48,971 nucleotides of DNA from Elusimicrobia bacterium CG1_02_56_21 (GCA_001871115.1 MNUR01000033.1:1-48971), one strand, 5' to 3'; shown: positions 1-8,152, counted from the first letter of the stretch. Made by a program: numbers and translations. The notes: generated by a model from the letters alone, not told the origin.

Positions 1-429
1 GAGAACGGCAGCGTGATAAAAACCGCCTACCGCCTTATCCGGCCGCCGCGCCAGGATATGAGGTTTACCGACATACACGGGATAACCTGGGAAGACGTGG
101 AGAACGAGCCGGATTTCGGAGAGGTCTGGCCGGAACTGGCCGGTTTTTTTGAGGGAATAGATTTTATCAGCGCGCATAACGCGCCTTTCGACAAGAGCGT
201 ACTCTACGCCTGCTGCGCCGCGGCCGGGCTGGAAGCGCCTCAGCAGCCCTTCATCTGCACTGTTAAACTTTCAAAGGCCGAACTGGGGATGAAGCCGGCT
301 ACTCTTTCGCACGTCTGCCACCACCTCAGCATACCCCTTAAGCACCATAACGCCCTCTCGGACGCCGAAGCCTGCGCAAAGATAATGATAACGGTAGAGC
401 AGGTCAGGGCCGAGAAAACCGCAAATTAA
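1..429 (+). CDS. DnaQ-like 3'-5' exonuclease, 5' end cut off
   Basis: The reading frame is open from base 1, so the gene begins left of the window; the GTG at 13 is probably internal. The visible 142 residues are the rear part of a DEDD-family 3'-5' exonuclease, as in the DNA polymerase III epsilon subunit and stand-alone exonucleases. The ExoII motif is seen as HNAPFDKSVL and the ExoIIIepsilon motif as HNALSDAEACAKIM, which supplies the catalytic His and Asp. The ExoI motif (DFET) must lie upstream. No BRCT or polymerase domain follows, so it is a short stand-alone type, likely acting in DNA repair or proofreading. The exact subfamily cannot be told from the fragment. Confidence 0.85.
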   Translation, partial: ENGSVIKTAYRLIRPPRQDMRFTDIHGITWEDVENEPDFGEVWPELAGFFEGIDFISAHNAPFDKSVLYACCAAAGLEAPQQPFICTVKLSKAELGMKPATLSHVCHHLSIPLKHHNALSDAEACAKIMITVEQVRAEKTAN

Positions 430-472
430 AAAATAATTCGCCAGGACCGGCCGGCATCGGCAGTTTTTGTAT

Positions 473-910
473 TTATTTATCGGCTTTTACTTCGGGTTCC
501 CAGCCGGCGAAATCACTGATCACGGCCTCCGGGATGCGGCTGGGCCGGCCGGTCTTAAAGTTTATCCAGACCCACATAGTGCAGCCGCAGCACGCCATTT
601 TCCTGTCAGACGCCCTGAGTATCTCGTAATGCCGCAGCGAGGAAGCGCGTTCGGCGGTCTCCACCCAGGTACGCATCACTACGGTCTCGCCGGGCATTAC
701 CGGCTGCAGATAATCTATCTCGTGCCTGCGCACCACCCAGCCTTCCCCCATAGCGATCATTTTATCCGCGCCCCAGCCCGCCAGCGCCGAATGCCTGGCG
801 GCCGCGCTCATAAACCAGTCCAGGTAAACCTGGTTATTCACATGCCCGAGCCCGTCTATCTCGTCGGGAGATACCTGCCGTTCGAATTCCAGAACTTTTG
901 ATATAGCCAT
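473..910 (-). CDS. Acyl-CoA thioesterase, 4HBT hot-dog fold (YbgC/FadM type)
   Basis: This 145-residue protein has the size of a single hot-dog domain. Near the N-terminus, DGLGHVNNQVYLDWF matches the signature of the 4-hydroxybenzoyl-CoA thioesterase family (D-x-x-G-H-V-N-N-x-x-Y), whose Asp and His region carries out hydrolysis of acyl-CoA thioesters. It has no signal peptide, so it is cytoplasmic. The natural substrate cannot be read from sequence; relatives act on short to long acyl-CoA or acyl-ACP. It is transcribed on the minus strand downstream of an exported unknown protein, 12 bp away, and may share its transcript. Confidence 0.85.
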   Translation of the reverse strand: MAISKVLEFERQVSPDEIDGLGHVNNQVYLDWFMSAAARHSALAGWGADKMIAMGEGWVVRRHEIDYLQPVMPGETVVMRTWVETAERASSLRHYEILRASDRKMACCGCTMWVWINFKTGRPSRIPEAVISDFAGWEPEVKADK

Positions 911-922
911 ACCTATATATTA

Positions 923-1456
923 TTAAAATACAGGCGCTTTAAAACCGCGCCCGTCAGTCCGAGGCTGGGAGGCGGCTTTAGAAGCGCCCGGGCGCTCTAC
1001 CCTGACCCCCGCCACTCCGGGATCCCTGCGGATAGAAGCCAGCCCTGCGGCCTTTGCCCAGCCGATTATCCTGGTTTTTTTAGCGCAATTAGAATGAGCC
1101 GTGCGTTCCCCCGTAAGGACGAAACCGGCTGAAACATGAATTTCCCCGAGCAGCAGAGTGTAATCGGTAGTTTTGGGGAGTATGCTTACAAAAACATATT
1201 CCTCCGCGTCTCCGCTTAAAGTTTTTCCCGCGCCGGCGGGCGGGGAAGCTACGGCATCCCTGAGGTCCGCGGGAACCCCGGAGATATTCTCCGGGTTCAG
1301 ATAGCCGTAAGCGGTTTCTATATACTCCTGGAAGCCGGGGTCCGAATAAACGGGGGACCCCGCCAGCCGGGCATCGAAGGAAGGCTCTTCCTGCGCGGCA
1401 GAACTTGCCCCGCAGACCAAGCCGAAAGCTGCCGAAAACAGAATTGTTCTTATCAT
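923..1456 (-). CDS. Exported protein of unknown function
   Basis: The 177-residue product starts with a clear Sec signal peptide (MIRTILFSAAFGLVCGASSAAQ, probable cleavage after SSA or SAA) behind a good ribosome binding site (AGGAG at about 7 bases). I recognise no family in the mature part, which has two cysteines at most and a basic, proline-containing tail. A longer competing frame on the same strand (1089-1691) lacks a signal peptide and start context, so this one was preferred. The gene is divergent from a TetR regulator, and a palindrome lies between them. Confidence 0.6.
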   Translation of the reverse strand: MIRTILFSAAFGLVCGASSAAQEEPSFDARLAGSPVYSDPGFQEYIETAYGYLNPENISGVPADLRDAVASPPAGAGKTLSGDAEEYVFVSILPKTTDYTLLLGEIHVSAGFVLTGERTAHSNCAKKTRIIGWAKAAGLASIRRDPGVAGVRVERPGASKAASQPRTDGRGFKAPVF

Positions 1457-1509
1457 TTTTCTCCTGTGTGACTTCTGCGAATTCCGGGCAATACTCCGCT
1501 AAAACAGCG

Positions 1510-1524
1510 TAATACATTGTATTA
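1510..1524. promoter_or_regulatory. Candidate TetR operator palindrome
   Basis: TAATAC-ATT-GTATTA is a perfect 6+3+6 palindrome in the divergent intergenic space between the exported protein (start 1456) and the TetR gene (start 1654). Size, symmetry and position suit a TetR-family operator, but binding is inferred only from position. Confidence 0.4.
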
Positions 1525-1544
1525 TGCAGTCCTGTTATTGTCAC

Positions 1545-1578
1545 GGGCCTATAGGCCCAGGCCGGGTTGGGCCCCTGG
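1545..1578. repeat. GC-rich palindromic intergenic element (copy 1)
   Basis: It opens with the 14-base perfect palindrome GGGCCTATAGGCCC and continues with a GC-rich stretch ending in GGGCCCCTGG. Related building blocks occur in intergenic hairpins at 21571-21606 and 26651-26680. It could be a small dispersed repeat or part of the tetR leader. Confidence 0.35.
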
Positions 1579-1653
1579 TCCCGCGCAAAACATACAGGCG
1601 CGGGGCCGGCGATAGCGGGGCTCCGGTGCGCGCAAATAAGGTAGAATTTCCCT

Positions 1654-2322
1654 ATGAAAACCAGACCGGAAACAAAAAAAGGGGAAGGCACCAGGCAGAA
1701 AATAATACTGTCGGCTATCCGCCTGGCGGCCAGGCACGGCTTCGCGGAAGCCAGCTTTCAGATGATCGCCGATGATATCGGGCTGAGCCAGTCCGCGGTA
1801 ATGTATCATTTCCCCGACAAAAACACCCTTTTCTCCGAACTGGTCAGAACGATCATAAGCCATAACCACGAAACGGTCAGCGATTTGCAGGAGCAAAACG
1901 ACAATGCCGGCCGCAGGCTGCTGAAATACTGCCTCGGCAATGTGCTTTGGGCGCTGCGCTACAGGCGCCGGGACGCCCAGATCCTGGTTTTACTGTATTA
2001 CCTGGCCGGCCGCGGCGAGGATTTCTCGGCGCTTTTCACGCAGATGGTCTCTTCCGGCAGGGAAAGGATAATGACCCACCTGCTTGCCGGAACCAGGGAA
2101 GGCCTCTTCAGGCTTAAGGGCGGGCCCGCCGCTGCCGCAGAGATCATCCAGGACTCCCTTTTCGGAGCGATGCTCTACGCGGCCTCCGCCCCCGAAGGAA
2201 AGATCAACAACGCCGAATTGAAAGGGAAGTGGAACGGCCTGATCTCCGCTTTAACCGGCTGGAAAGACAAAAGTTCAGCTCCCATCCTTCCCCGCGCCGC
2301 GCTGCGGAAGCTGGAAGACTGA
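1654..2322 (+). CDS. TetR/AcrR family transcriptional regulator
   Basis: The 222-residue protein has an N-terminal TetR DNA-binding domain at about residues 10-60 (TRQKIILSAIRLAARHGF, then the recognition region IGLSQSAVMYHFPDKNTLF, where a typical TetR has VSKGTLYYHFKSKEEL). A helical C-terminal ligand-binding region follows. Ligand unknown. It overlaps the next gene by one base (TGATG), so the M28 peptidase is probably co-transcribed. Autoregulation through the palindrome at 1510-1524 is likely for this family but not shown. The C-terminal 20 residues are basic and look unstructured. Confidence 0.9.
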   Translation: MKTRPETKKGEGTRQKIILSAIRLAARHGFAEASFQMIADDIGLSQSAVMYHFPDKNTLFSELVRTIISHNHETVSDLQEQNDNAGRRLLKYCLGNVLWALRYRRRDAQILVLLYYLAGRGEDFSALFTQMVSSGRERIMTHLLAGTREGLFRLKGGPAAAAEIIQDSLFGAMLYAASAPEGKINNAELKGKWNGLISALTGWKDKSSAPILPRAALRKLED

Positions 2323-3371
2323 TGATTTCAAAGAAATACGTCCTGAACCTTCTTGCATTCACGGCGGCGGCTTATGCCGCAATAAAACTATCAACTCTTG
2401 GCTGGTATTTCCCAGCGCCGGCCTATCCAGGCGGCCCCACGGCAACAAGACCTGAAAAGCTCAGGGGCGCCGTAATAACTCTTGCCGCGGATATCGGCCC
2501 CCGGGACCTGTATAACAACAATATAGCCAGCCTGAGAAAGGCGGAGACTTATATAAGCGCCAGGCTCAAAGCGTCCGGCTGCAAGGTTGAATATCAGGAA
2601 TATATGTCTTCAGGGGTGAAGGTTAAGAATATTATAGGTATTAAACCCGGCCTGACATCCCCGGACGAAATAATAGTGGTAGGCGCCCATTACGATACTT
2701 TCAATAACCCGGGAGCGGACGATAATGCCAGCGGAATAGCCGGCCTCCTGGAACTGGCCGATTACGCCGGTTCCGGGAAATACGGCAGGACCATAAAATT
2801 CGTAGCCTTCGCAAACGAGGAGCCGCCATTTTTTAGGTACGAAGGCATGGGCAGCGCGGTTTACGCCAAAGCCGCTTCGGAGAGAAAAGAAGACATAAAA
2901 GCCGCCCTGGTGCTTGAAATGATAGGGTATTTCACCGAAAAAAGCATTTCACAGCGCTATCCGCCGCTCATCGGCCCTTTTTTCCCGGGCAGGGGTAATT
3001 TTATAGCGCAGGTCTCTAATTTCAGTTCGCGCAAGCTGGCGGGAAAGATAGACAAAGCTTTCAGGGCGGCCTCTGCGCTGCCGCTGCGGACGGTAGCCCT
3101 GCCGGCCTTCGTACCCGGGGTGGATTTTTCGGACCACAGGAGCTTCTGGAGGGCCGGCTACCCGGCGGTAATGTTTACAGACACCTCATTTTACAGGACG
3201 CCGCATTACCACAAACCCTCGGACCTGCCTGACACGCTCAATTACGATTATATGGCCGCTCTCCTGGACGGGCTGAAGGCCGCCCTGGACGGCTTGGCCG
3301 CGCCTAGGGAGCCTCGGACTTCTTCTTTTCCGGCAGTATCTCCAGCCAGTAGCCGTCCGGATCCTCGATAA
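2322..3371 (+). CDS. M28-family zinc aminopeptidase, membrane-anchored or exported
   Basis: ATG at 2322 overlaps the tetR stop codon; an upstream in-frame start exists inside tetR but would lack a signal sequence. Residues 7-24 form a hydrophobic signal or anchor segment. The M28 (peptidase family, PA/Q-type aminopeptidase) metal sites are all visible: AHYDT (His, Asp), GADDNASG (bridging Asp), ANEEPPFF (catalytic Glu and ligand Glu), LEMIGY (acidic ligand position) and TPHYHKPSD (His). It should therefore be an active two-zinc exopeptidase acting outside the cytoplasm. The last 20 or so residues are low-complexity and are read antisense to the end of the convergent VOC gene, a 68-bp tail-to-tail overlap. 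Confidence 0.9.
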   Translation: MISKKYVLNLLAFTAAAYAAIKLSTLGWYFPAPAYPGGPTATRPEKLRGAVITLAADIGPRDLYNNNIASLRKAETYISARLKASGCKVEYQEYMSSGVKVKNIIGIKPGLTSPDEIIVVGAHYDTFNNPGADDNASGIAGLLELADYAGSGKYGRTIKFVAFANEEPPFFRYEGMGSAVYAKAASERKEDIKAALVLEMIGYFTEKSISQRYPPLIGPFFPGRGNFIAQVSNFSSRKLAGKIDKAFRAASALPLRTVALPAFVPGVDFSDHRSFWRAGYPAVMFTDTSFYRTPHYHKPSDLPDTLNYDYMAALLDGLKAALDGLAAPREPRTSSFPAVSPASSRPDPR

Positions 3372-3690
3372 AATAAATACCCATCGCCTCGTTCTCGTAG
3401 CAGACGCAGCCCATTTTTTTGTGCAGTTCCTGCGCGGCCTTAAAGTCGTCTACGGTAAAGGCCAAGTGTATCTCGTTATCGCCCAGGTTGTATTTTTCCT
3501 TCCTGTCCTTCAGCCAGGTCAGCTCCAGCTTATGCGGGGTTGTCCCGTCACCGAGAAAGATCAGGGTAAAACTGCCGTCAGCGGCGCTTTTACGGCGGGT
3601 TTCCACAAGCCCCAGGGCCTCGGAATAAAAAAGCAGGCTTTTGTCCAGGTCCAGGACATTCAAATTGTTATGCGAAAAGATGAATTTCAT
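3304..3690 (-). CDS. Glyoxalase I / VOC family protein
   Basis: This 128-residue protein is a single vicinal-oxygen-chelate unit of lactoylglutathione lyase (GloA) layout. The four metal ligand positions are present: His7 (FSHNNLNV), Glu in LELTWL, His in IHLAFTV and Glu in YWLEILPE near the C-terminus. It also has the family signature F-Y-x-x-x-L-G and the DPDGYWLE motif. It probably isomerises methylglyoxal-thiol adducts to a lactoyl thioester, though other VOC reactions are possible. It overlaps the upstream lipoprotein-like gene by 4 bases (ATGA), so the two are translationally coupled. Confidence 0.85.
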   Translation of the reverse strand: MKFIFSHNNLNVLDLDKSLLFYSEALGLVETRRKSAADGSFTLIFLGDGTTPHKLELTWLKDRKEKYNLGDNEIHLAFTVDDFKAAQELHKKMGCVCYENEAMGIYFIEDPDGYWLEILPEKKKSEAP

Positions 3691-4241
3691 TCCGCGCCCC
3701 CGGGAGGGCGCATTTCATTGGCGCGCATTTTGTACTCCCTGTCCGGGACTGTCTTCAGGTCTTCTTTTATCAGCATAGGCCGGCCGGGGCCGGAAAGCTG
3801 CTTCTCAGTCTTTATCCCGTCCGCCGAGAGGGCGCCGAAACCCTTTATTTCCCCTCCGGTTTTCAGCTTTATATCATAGGTCCAGGCTTTAAGCTCCCGG
3901 TCTTTAAAGGTAAGAGTGCCTGTGAAGGTCCCGCCCGCATCCGAGGCTGAATAGACCAGGGTTTTTTTAAGGCGCTTAAGTTCTGTTACATATTCTTTAG
4001 GGCGCATGCTGTGGCCCGATCCGGGCTGCGTCACGGTCTCTATTATCCGCGCGCCGCTTTCCAGGACCTCGCGCTTTACCGCCGAATCCGTTTTACCGTA
4101 AGGCAGTTTTCCGTCCGGGGAGAAAAAAGAGACCTGGCCGTAATAATAAGAGGTTCCGCCGGCTGCTTTCAGCGCTGCAGCGCCCGCGCAGGCCGAAAGA
4201 GCCGCCGCGATGATGATAAGGCCCACTTTAAAAGTTTCCAT
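3687..4241 (-). CDS. Exported (possible lipoprotein) unknown protein
   Basis: The 184-residue product begins with METFKVGLIIIAAALSACAG: a signal peptide with a possible lipobox (LSAC), so it may be a lipoprotein. Start context is good (AGGAGG eight bases upstream). The mature region is mostly beta and polar, with no motif that I recognise. It reads first in a two-gene unit with the VOC protein. Function unknown. Confidence 0.6.
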   Translation of the reverse strand: METFKVGLIIIAAALSACAGAAALKAAGGTSYYYGQVSFFSPDGKLPYGKTDSAVKREVLESGARIIETVTQPGSGHSMRPKEYVTELKRLKKTLVYSASDAGGTFTGTLTFKDRELKAWTYDIKLKTGGEIKGFGALSADGIKTEKQLSGPGRPMLIKEDLKTVPDREYKMRANEMRPPGGAE

Positions 4242-4346
4242 TTTGCCTCCTGCCGACTTGTATGTTTTTAATATTACTAAATCCTGCGCTATATACTACA
4301 CAAGCGTCGCGGTATTTTATATGCTTTGGGGAGATACGGAGGACCT

Positions 4347-4757
4347 ATGCGCTATCTATTAATTTCTCTTTTCCTGGCGGGAGCTGCCCCGGCCCTGGCA
4401 CAGAACACCGGGCCCGGCAAAGACATCAGGCTTCAGACCCCGGCCGAACTCCGGCTGACGGCCACTGAGCTGGAACAGGCCCTTATCCTGCAGCCGGCCA
4501 ATGTGGATCTGCACATAAAACTGGGCTTCACCTATACCCGGCTGGGAAAAGCCGATGACGCCCGGCGCTCATTCGAGACGGCAGCGCGCCTTGACCCTAA
4601 AAAAGCAATAGCCCATTATATGCTGGGCCTGATCTACGAAAAGAAGGGCCTGAAAGACCAGGCCATAGCCTCCTGGAAAGCCTGCCTGGAGACAGCAGCC
4701 GAACCCCGCCTGCGGGATACGGCCATAAAGCACCTTAACAACCTCAGCTCCAAATAG
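4347..4757 (+). CDS. Exported TPR-repeat protein
   Basis: The start at 4347 was chosen because GGAGG precedes it and a signal peptide follows (MRYLLISLFLAGAAPALA-Q); a longer frame begins at 4326 without these. The 136-residue protein contains about three tetratricopeptide repeats (for example LDPKKAIAHYMLGLIYEKKG, and before it VDLHIKLGFTYTRLGKADDA). It is likely a periplasmic scaffold. It ends 5 bases before the CsgG-like lipoprotein, so the two probably function together in the envelope. Confidence 0.8.
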   Translation: MRYLLISLFLAGAAPALAQNTGPGKDIRLQTPAELRLTATELEQALILQPANVDLHIKLGFTYTRLGKADDARRSFETAARLDPKKAIAHYMLGLIYEKKGLKDQAIASWKACLETAAEPRLRDTAIKHLNNLSSK

Positions 4758-4762
4758 CAACC

Positions 4763-5395
4763 ATGAAAAAACAACTTTTATTACCGGCCCTTTTCCTGCT
4801 GGCCGCCTGCGCCGCCCCGAAAGTGGCCGTTAACCCGCGCGCCGATTTTTCCGGGGTAAAGCGCGTAGCGGTACTCGCTTTTAACGGGCCCAAAGGGGAA
4901 CTGGCGGCCGACCTGATGACGCAGAGCCTGCTTGTGCACGGCGCCGACGTTATTGAGCGGCAGCGCCTGGACGCCGTGATGCGGGAACAGTCCCTGTCCA
5001 CCTCCGGGTCTTTCGACCCGGCCACGGCTAAACAGCTGGGAAAGCTGCTTGGAGTGGACGCTCTTTTTGTAGGCACGGTGGCTGAAAGCACGCCGCAAAC
5101 CTCCTATATAGTGAACCGGTCGGAAAGGCCGCTGACGACCACCATAACCCAGGTGGGCGGCGGAACAGTTTACTCAGAGGGCTCCGTGCTTGGAATGCCG
5201 AATTCCCAGCTGCTCAGCACTACCGCCAATGTATCCCTGCTGTCGCGCATGGTAGACGTGCAGACCGGCTCCATAATGTGGTCCGCGTCTATGACCTATG
5301 AGGGCTTCGACATCCCCTCGGCTATGACCGGGATCACGGACGCGTTCATCCGCTCCCTGTCCCCCATCTGGCCCGGATTGTACAAGCCTAAATAA
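4763..5395 (+). CDS. CsgG-like outer-membrane-associated lipoprotein
   Basis: A 210-residue lipoprotein: MKKQLLLPALFLLAAC carries a standard lipobox (LAAC). The mature part follows the CsgG / peptidoglycan-synthesis-activator pattern: a start strand VKRVAVLAFNG, a D-x-(M)TQSLL-HGADVIERQRLD helix-strand, a LGKLLGVDALFVGTV strand, and a late MVDVQTGSIMWSASM strand. In curli systems CsgG forms the outer-membrane secretion pore, but shorter relatives like this one are widespread and of unknown role; pore formation should not be assumed. It follows a TPR protein in an operon and is closed by a strong terminator. Confidence 0.75.
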   Translation: MKKQLLLPALFLLAACAAPKVAVNPRADFSGVKRVAVLAFNGPKGELAADLMTQSLLVHGADVIERQRLDAVMREQSLSTSGSFDPATAKQLGKLLGVDALFVGTVAESTPQTSYIVNRSERPLTTTITQVGGGTVYSEGSVLGMPNSQLLSTTANVSLLSRMVDVQTGSIMWSASMTYEGFDIPSAMTGITDAFIRSLSPIWPGLYKPK

Positions 5396-5410
5396 TATCC
5401 TGACAGCGTA

Positions 5411-5440
5411 AAAAAGCCGGGCGTACGCCCGGCTTTTTTA
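5411..5440. terminator. Bidirectional intrinsic terminator
   Basis: A perfect 13-base inverted repeat (AAAAAGCCGGGCG / CGCCCGGCTTTTT, loop TA) with T-runs in both directions closes the TPR/CsgG-like operon. Confidence 0.85.
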
Positions 5441-5534
5441 ATAAGCACGGCAGCGGGCTCCCTTAACCAGACCGGCGCAGGTAACGGAAATGAGCAAAAG
5501 TATCGTATATCAGACCGTAGAACCCGGAGGAAAA

Positions 5535-5966
5535 ATGAGACCAATATTATTTGCGGCTTTGACGGCAGTCTGCTGGAGCGTAGGAGGCTATTTTGAAAAA
5601 AAAGGCCTGCATCTGGGCGGACTGTCTCCTGTACTGGGGATTACCGTAAGGACCGGGACCGCCCTGCTGGTGCTCGGTATAGCGAGCTATCCCGGGCTTA
5701 AAACCCTGTCCGGGATAGGCCTGGCGCCGTTGCTGTACCTGGTACTCGGAGGAGGTGTCCTGGCCGGATCCCTCGGCATGCTGTCTTTTTATACCGCGAT
5801 AGGTTCCGGAGAGCTGAGCCGCGTCATGCCTGTCGCCTTCGGCTTGACGCCACTGCTCGGCTTTGCGCTGGGAGCGGTTTTAATGAAAGAACCGGTAACT
5901 TTACACAAGGTCCTGGGAGTTATCTTCACTTCAGCGGGAGTTATCTTCATAACAAGCGGCCGGTGA
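5535..5966 (+). CDS. EamA/DMT-family membrane protein, single half
   Basis: The start was placed at 5535 because GGAGG lies five bases upstream; a longer frame from 5490 adds a polar stretch without a binding site. The 143-residue protein has about five transmembrane segments and one EamA unit (typical C-terminal pattern PVAFGLTPLLGFALGAVLMKEP, then VLGVIFTSAGVIFI). Full-length DMT transporters have two EamA repeats and ten helices, so this half-size type must dimerise, as small multidrug-resistance-like members do. Substrate unknown. Bounded by terminators on both sides, so it is monocistronic. Confidence 0.8.
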   Translation: MRPILFAALTAVCWSVGGYFEKKGLHLGGLSPVLGITVRTGTALLVLGIASYPGLKTLSGIGLAPLLYLVLGGGVLAGSLGMLSFYTAIGSGELSRVMPVAFGLTPLLGFALGAVLMKEPVTLHKVLGVIFTSAGVIFITSGR

Positions 5967-6004
5967 ATCCCCCGGGCCGGGCAAACACCGGGCAGTTACT
6001 GAAC

Positions 6005-6034
6005 AAAAAAGCCCCCGCCTATCGCGGGGGTTTT
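6005..6034. terminator. Bidirectional intrinsic terminator
   Basis: Stem CCCCCGC / GCGGGGG with loop CTATC, flanked by AAAAAA and TTTT. It lies between the convergent EamA-like gene and the gene ending at 6052. Confidence 0.8.
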
Positions 6035-6051
6035 CTCTGCAAGACAACTGC

Positions 6052-6792
6052 TTATTCCGCTGTCTGCACGTTCAGGTTTATGCCGGTTTCATTGAATGAA
6101 AATCCGGTCAGGTGGAAGTCCCCCACCAGGCCCGCGGGAAAAAACTCGTTAATCAGCCTGTGAGATACCGTAACGCGCAGAGCCCAGGCGGCCTTGTCGT
6201 ATTTAATAGTTAAAAAGTCCTCGGCCTTCAAGGGAACCTGCTTCGCTTTAAGCTTTTCATTGATGCCGGTATAAATACACTTCACTACCACATCCATAAT
6301 CCGGCCTATCAGCTCTTCCTGGTCTATCGGGGGCTCGGGAATTCCCTTAAGCGAGGGCTCCATTGAAGCGTGAACCTTAATCTTATTTACGCGGAAAACC
6401 AGCTTATCGCGGCCGTCCATAGAAGGCTTAAGGGTAACCACCGGGGTCATAATTATGCCGCCCTGGTCCACGTTAATATTGCTTATCCTAAGCATCTCCC
6501 CTGACTTGCCGATCACCTGCGCCGCCGGGTCAATTATGGAAAGGGAACTATCACTAACCGAAGCCATGAGGAAAATTTTCTTCAGCGCCTTGAACGGGAC
6601 TCGCACTTTCATTTCCACGCCTATAAGTTCATCCGGTTCCGCCCGCGGATCAGAAGCCTTTAGATAGGACTGGCCGGAGCGGATATCGGCCGCGCTCAGC
6701 GACTCCAGGCCGAAGTCAGAGGCCTGCACAAGACCGCCGCAGGAGAGTATCGCGGCCACCGCTATAAGTTTAAGAATAATGTTTTTTTTCAT
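6052..6792 (-). CDS. Exported protein, paralogue of the upstream neighbour
   Basis: This 246-residue product has a signal peptide (MKKNIILKLIAVAAILSCGGLVQA-S) and then resembles the first half of the 428-residue protein encoded directly upstream: both open the mature part with DFxLxSxSAxD, share VRVPFK or IRLPFK, a TPVVTLKP or EPTVLLKP strand, and a KYDKAAWALR or AYDKASWNLR block. The alternating amphipathic pattern suggests a long beta-sheet or lipid-binding (TULIP/BPI-like) fold, but this is a guess from periodicity. No catalytic motif is seen. 20 bases separate the pair, so it is a two-gene operon from tandem duplication. Confidence 0.6.
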   Translation of the reverse strand: MKKNIILKLIAVAAILSCGGLVQASDFGLESLSAADIRSGQSYLKASDPRAEPDELIGVEMKVRVPFKALKKIFLMASVSDSSLSIIDPAAQVIGKSGEMLRISNINVDQGGIIMTPVVTLKPSMDGRDKLVFRVNKIKVHASMEPSLKGIPEPPIDQEELIGRIMDVVVKCIYTGINEKLKAKQVPLKAEDFLTIKYDKAAWALRVTVSHRLINEFFPAGLVGDFHLTGFSFNETGINLNVQTAE

Positions 6793-6812
6793 AAGTTTTA
6801 AATAACCGAGGC

Positions 6813-8099
6813 TTAAAGCTGGAACCCCAGGTAGATAAGGCCGTTGCCCACTTTCATGCTCTTTATTACGGTACCGCTGGCGAAGGAGGGCAGGAAAGCG
6901 CTGTTCTTTAGGACTAGCTCCACAGTCTTATCGTTCAGTTTACGGGCGCTCATAACTTTTGCGAGGGCCGGCGTCTTGGTTATGGTCTCTATCACCGAGG
7001 CCGTTGCCGTGCCCTGTACCCAGTTGTTAATGAAGCCGGGCAGGCCGATGCCGTAGGCCTGGTCAACGTCCACCCGCTCTATGGTCAGCCTGATCGTATT
7101 GGGGGCGGTCAGCCGCGGCAGCATGATTGCCGTGAAGTAAACATTGGGCTTAAGGAAAACGTCCCTGGCGTAGATCTTTCCCGCCAGCTCAATCCGGCCG
7201 TCGCCGCGGAATTTCAGACCGCCCTCGCGGGCCTTAGGATGAAATTCAAAATCGGTTCCGTTGGTGAACTGCAGCATAAAGTTGTCCAGGAGCCCGTCCG
7301 ACATGGCCAGGTTATAGCCAGGCAGCTGGGCCATGGAGGCTTCGGGTCCGGATTTTACCCGGAGGGAAAAGCCCGTTGCGTCGAAATCGAAAGAGGTAAA
7401 GTAAATATTTTTGAGCAGGCCGGGCAGCAGCGGCGCCACGAAGCCGGGGTCCACGGCGGCGCGCAGGTTCCAGGAAGCTTTATCGTAAGCGAAAGAGATC
7501 ATATCTTTCGCCTTGAAAGCCGCTTTATTGGTTTTAAGGGCCTCATCCATGGACAGAAGCATGTTTTTTGTCAGGGATTCAGTGACAAAAGACATAAGGT
7601 CGTCTTTATTCAGATTGGTCATATCCAGGTCCTTATTGGGACCGAAAGCCATATCGACATCGACCTTGAGGAACTTTACAGCAAGGCGGTTATTGCCTTC
7701 GAAGACCGGCTTAAGGAGCACTGTGGGCTCGGTGGCTATACCGCGGTAAGTCACCGTCACATTGGTGAAAACCAGGTGGTCACCCTGGCGGGAGAGCACG
7801 GGAAGAGCGGGGTCTATAACCTTAATATCGTCGCACATGGCGACGATCCTGGAATTCATGTCCTTAAAGGGGAGCCGGATAGTCATGTCCAGGTCCCGGG
7901 AAGGCAGATTAGGGGATTTATTAAGCGCGTCCGAACCGGCAAAAGCCGGGGCGGGAGCGGCCTGTAAGGTTTCGAGTGAAGCCTTCAGGTCCGAGGCGCT
8001 GACAGAATTAAGGCTGAAGTCTCCGGCGAAACCCGCCGTATTGAGACCGGCCGCCGCCGTTATCGCAAGGATCAGTTTTTTAATTTTTGTCCCGTTCAT
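6813..8099 (-). CDS. Exported two-domain paralogue of unknown function
   Basis: ATG at 8099 gives a 428-residue protein with a signal peptide (KKLILAITAAAGLNTAGFA-G); an in-frame TTG at 8126 would add nine residues and is less likely. The N-terminal half is homologous to the next gene (6052-6792). The C-terminal half has its own set of beta-strand-like stretches (for example GRIELAGKIYARDVFLKP and TIRLTIERVDVDQ). It may be an envelope lipid-handling protein, on fold pattern only. It is the first gene of its operon, and a 15-base palindrome lies 39 bp upstream. Confidence 0.6.
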   Translation of the reverse strand: MNGTKIKKLILAITAAAGLNTAGFAGDFSLNSVSASDLKASLETLQAAPAPAFAGSDALNKSPNLPSRDLDMTIRLPFKDMNSRIVAMCDDIKVIDPALPVLSRQGDHLVFTNVTVTYRGIATEPTVLLKPVFEGNNRLAVKFLKVDVDMAFGPNKDLDMTNLNKDDLMSFVTESLTKNMLLSMDEALKTNKAAFKAKDMISFAYDKASWNLRAAVDPGFVAPLLPGLLKNIYFTSFDFDATGFSLRVKSGPEASMAQLPGYNLAMSDGLLDNFMLQFTNGTDFEFHPKAREGGLKFRGDGRIELAGKIYARDVFLKPNVYFTAIMLPRLTAPNTIRLTIERVDVDQAYGIGLPGFINNWVQGTATASVIETITKTPALAKVMSARKLNDKTVELVLKNSAFLPSFASGTVIKSMKVGNGLIYLGFQL

Positions 8100-8137
8100 G
8101 GTTATAGTGTAACAGCCGGACGCCAAAACCGTAAGTG

Positions 8138-8152
8138 CCTTAGGACCTAAGG
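8138..8152. promoter_or_regulatory. 15-base palindrome, possible operator
   Basis: CCTTAGG-A-CCTAAGG is a perfect palindrome in the divergent space between the 428-residue exported protein (start 8099) and the small TPR-like protein (start 8244). It resembles a dimeric repressor site; the regulator is unknown. Confidence 0.3.

Noticed and set aside
1089..1691. Long minus-strand frame over the exported protein
   Set aside because: No ribosome binding site or signal peptide and a composition rich in Arg and Pro; it is the other frame of the gene at 923-1456.
7239..7967. 242-codon plus-strand frame
   Set aside because: Antisense shadow of the exported paralogue at 6813-8099, which has the signal peptide and homology to its neighbour.
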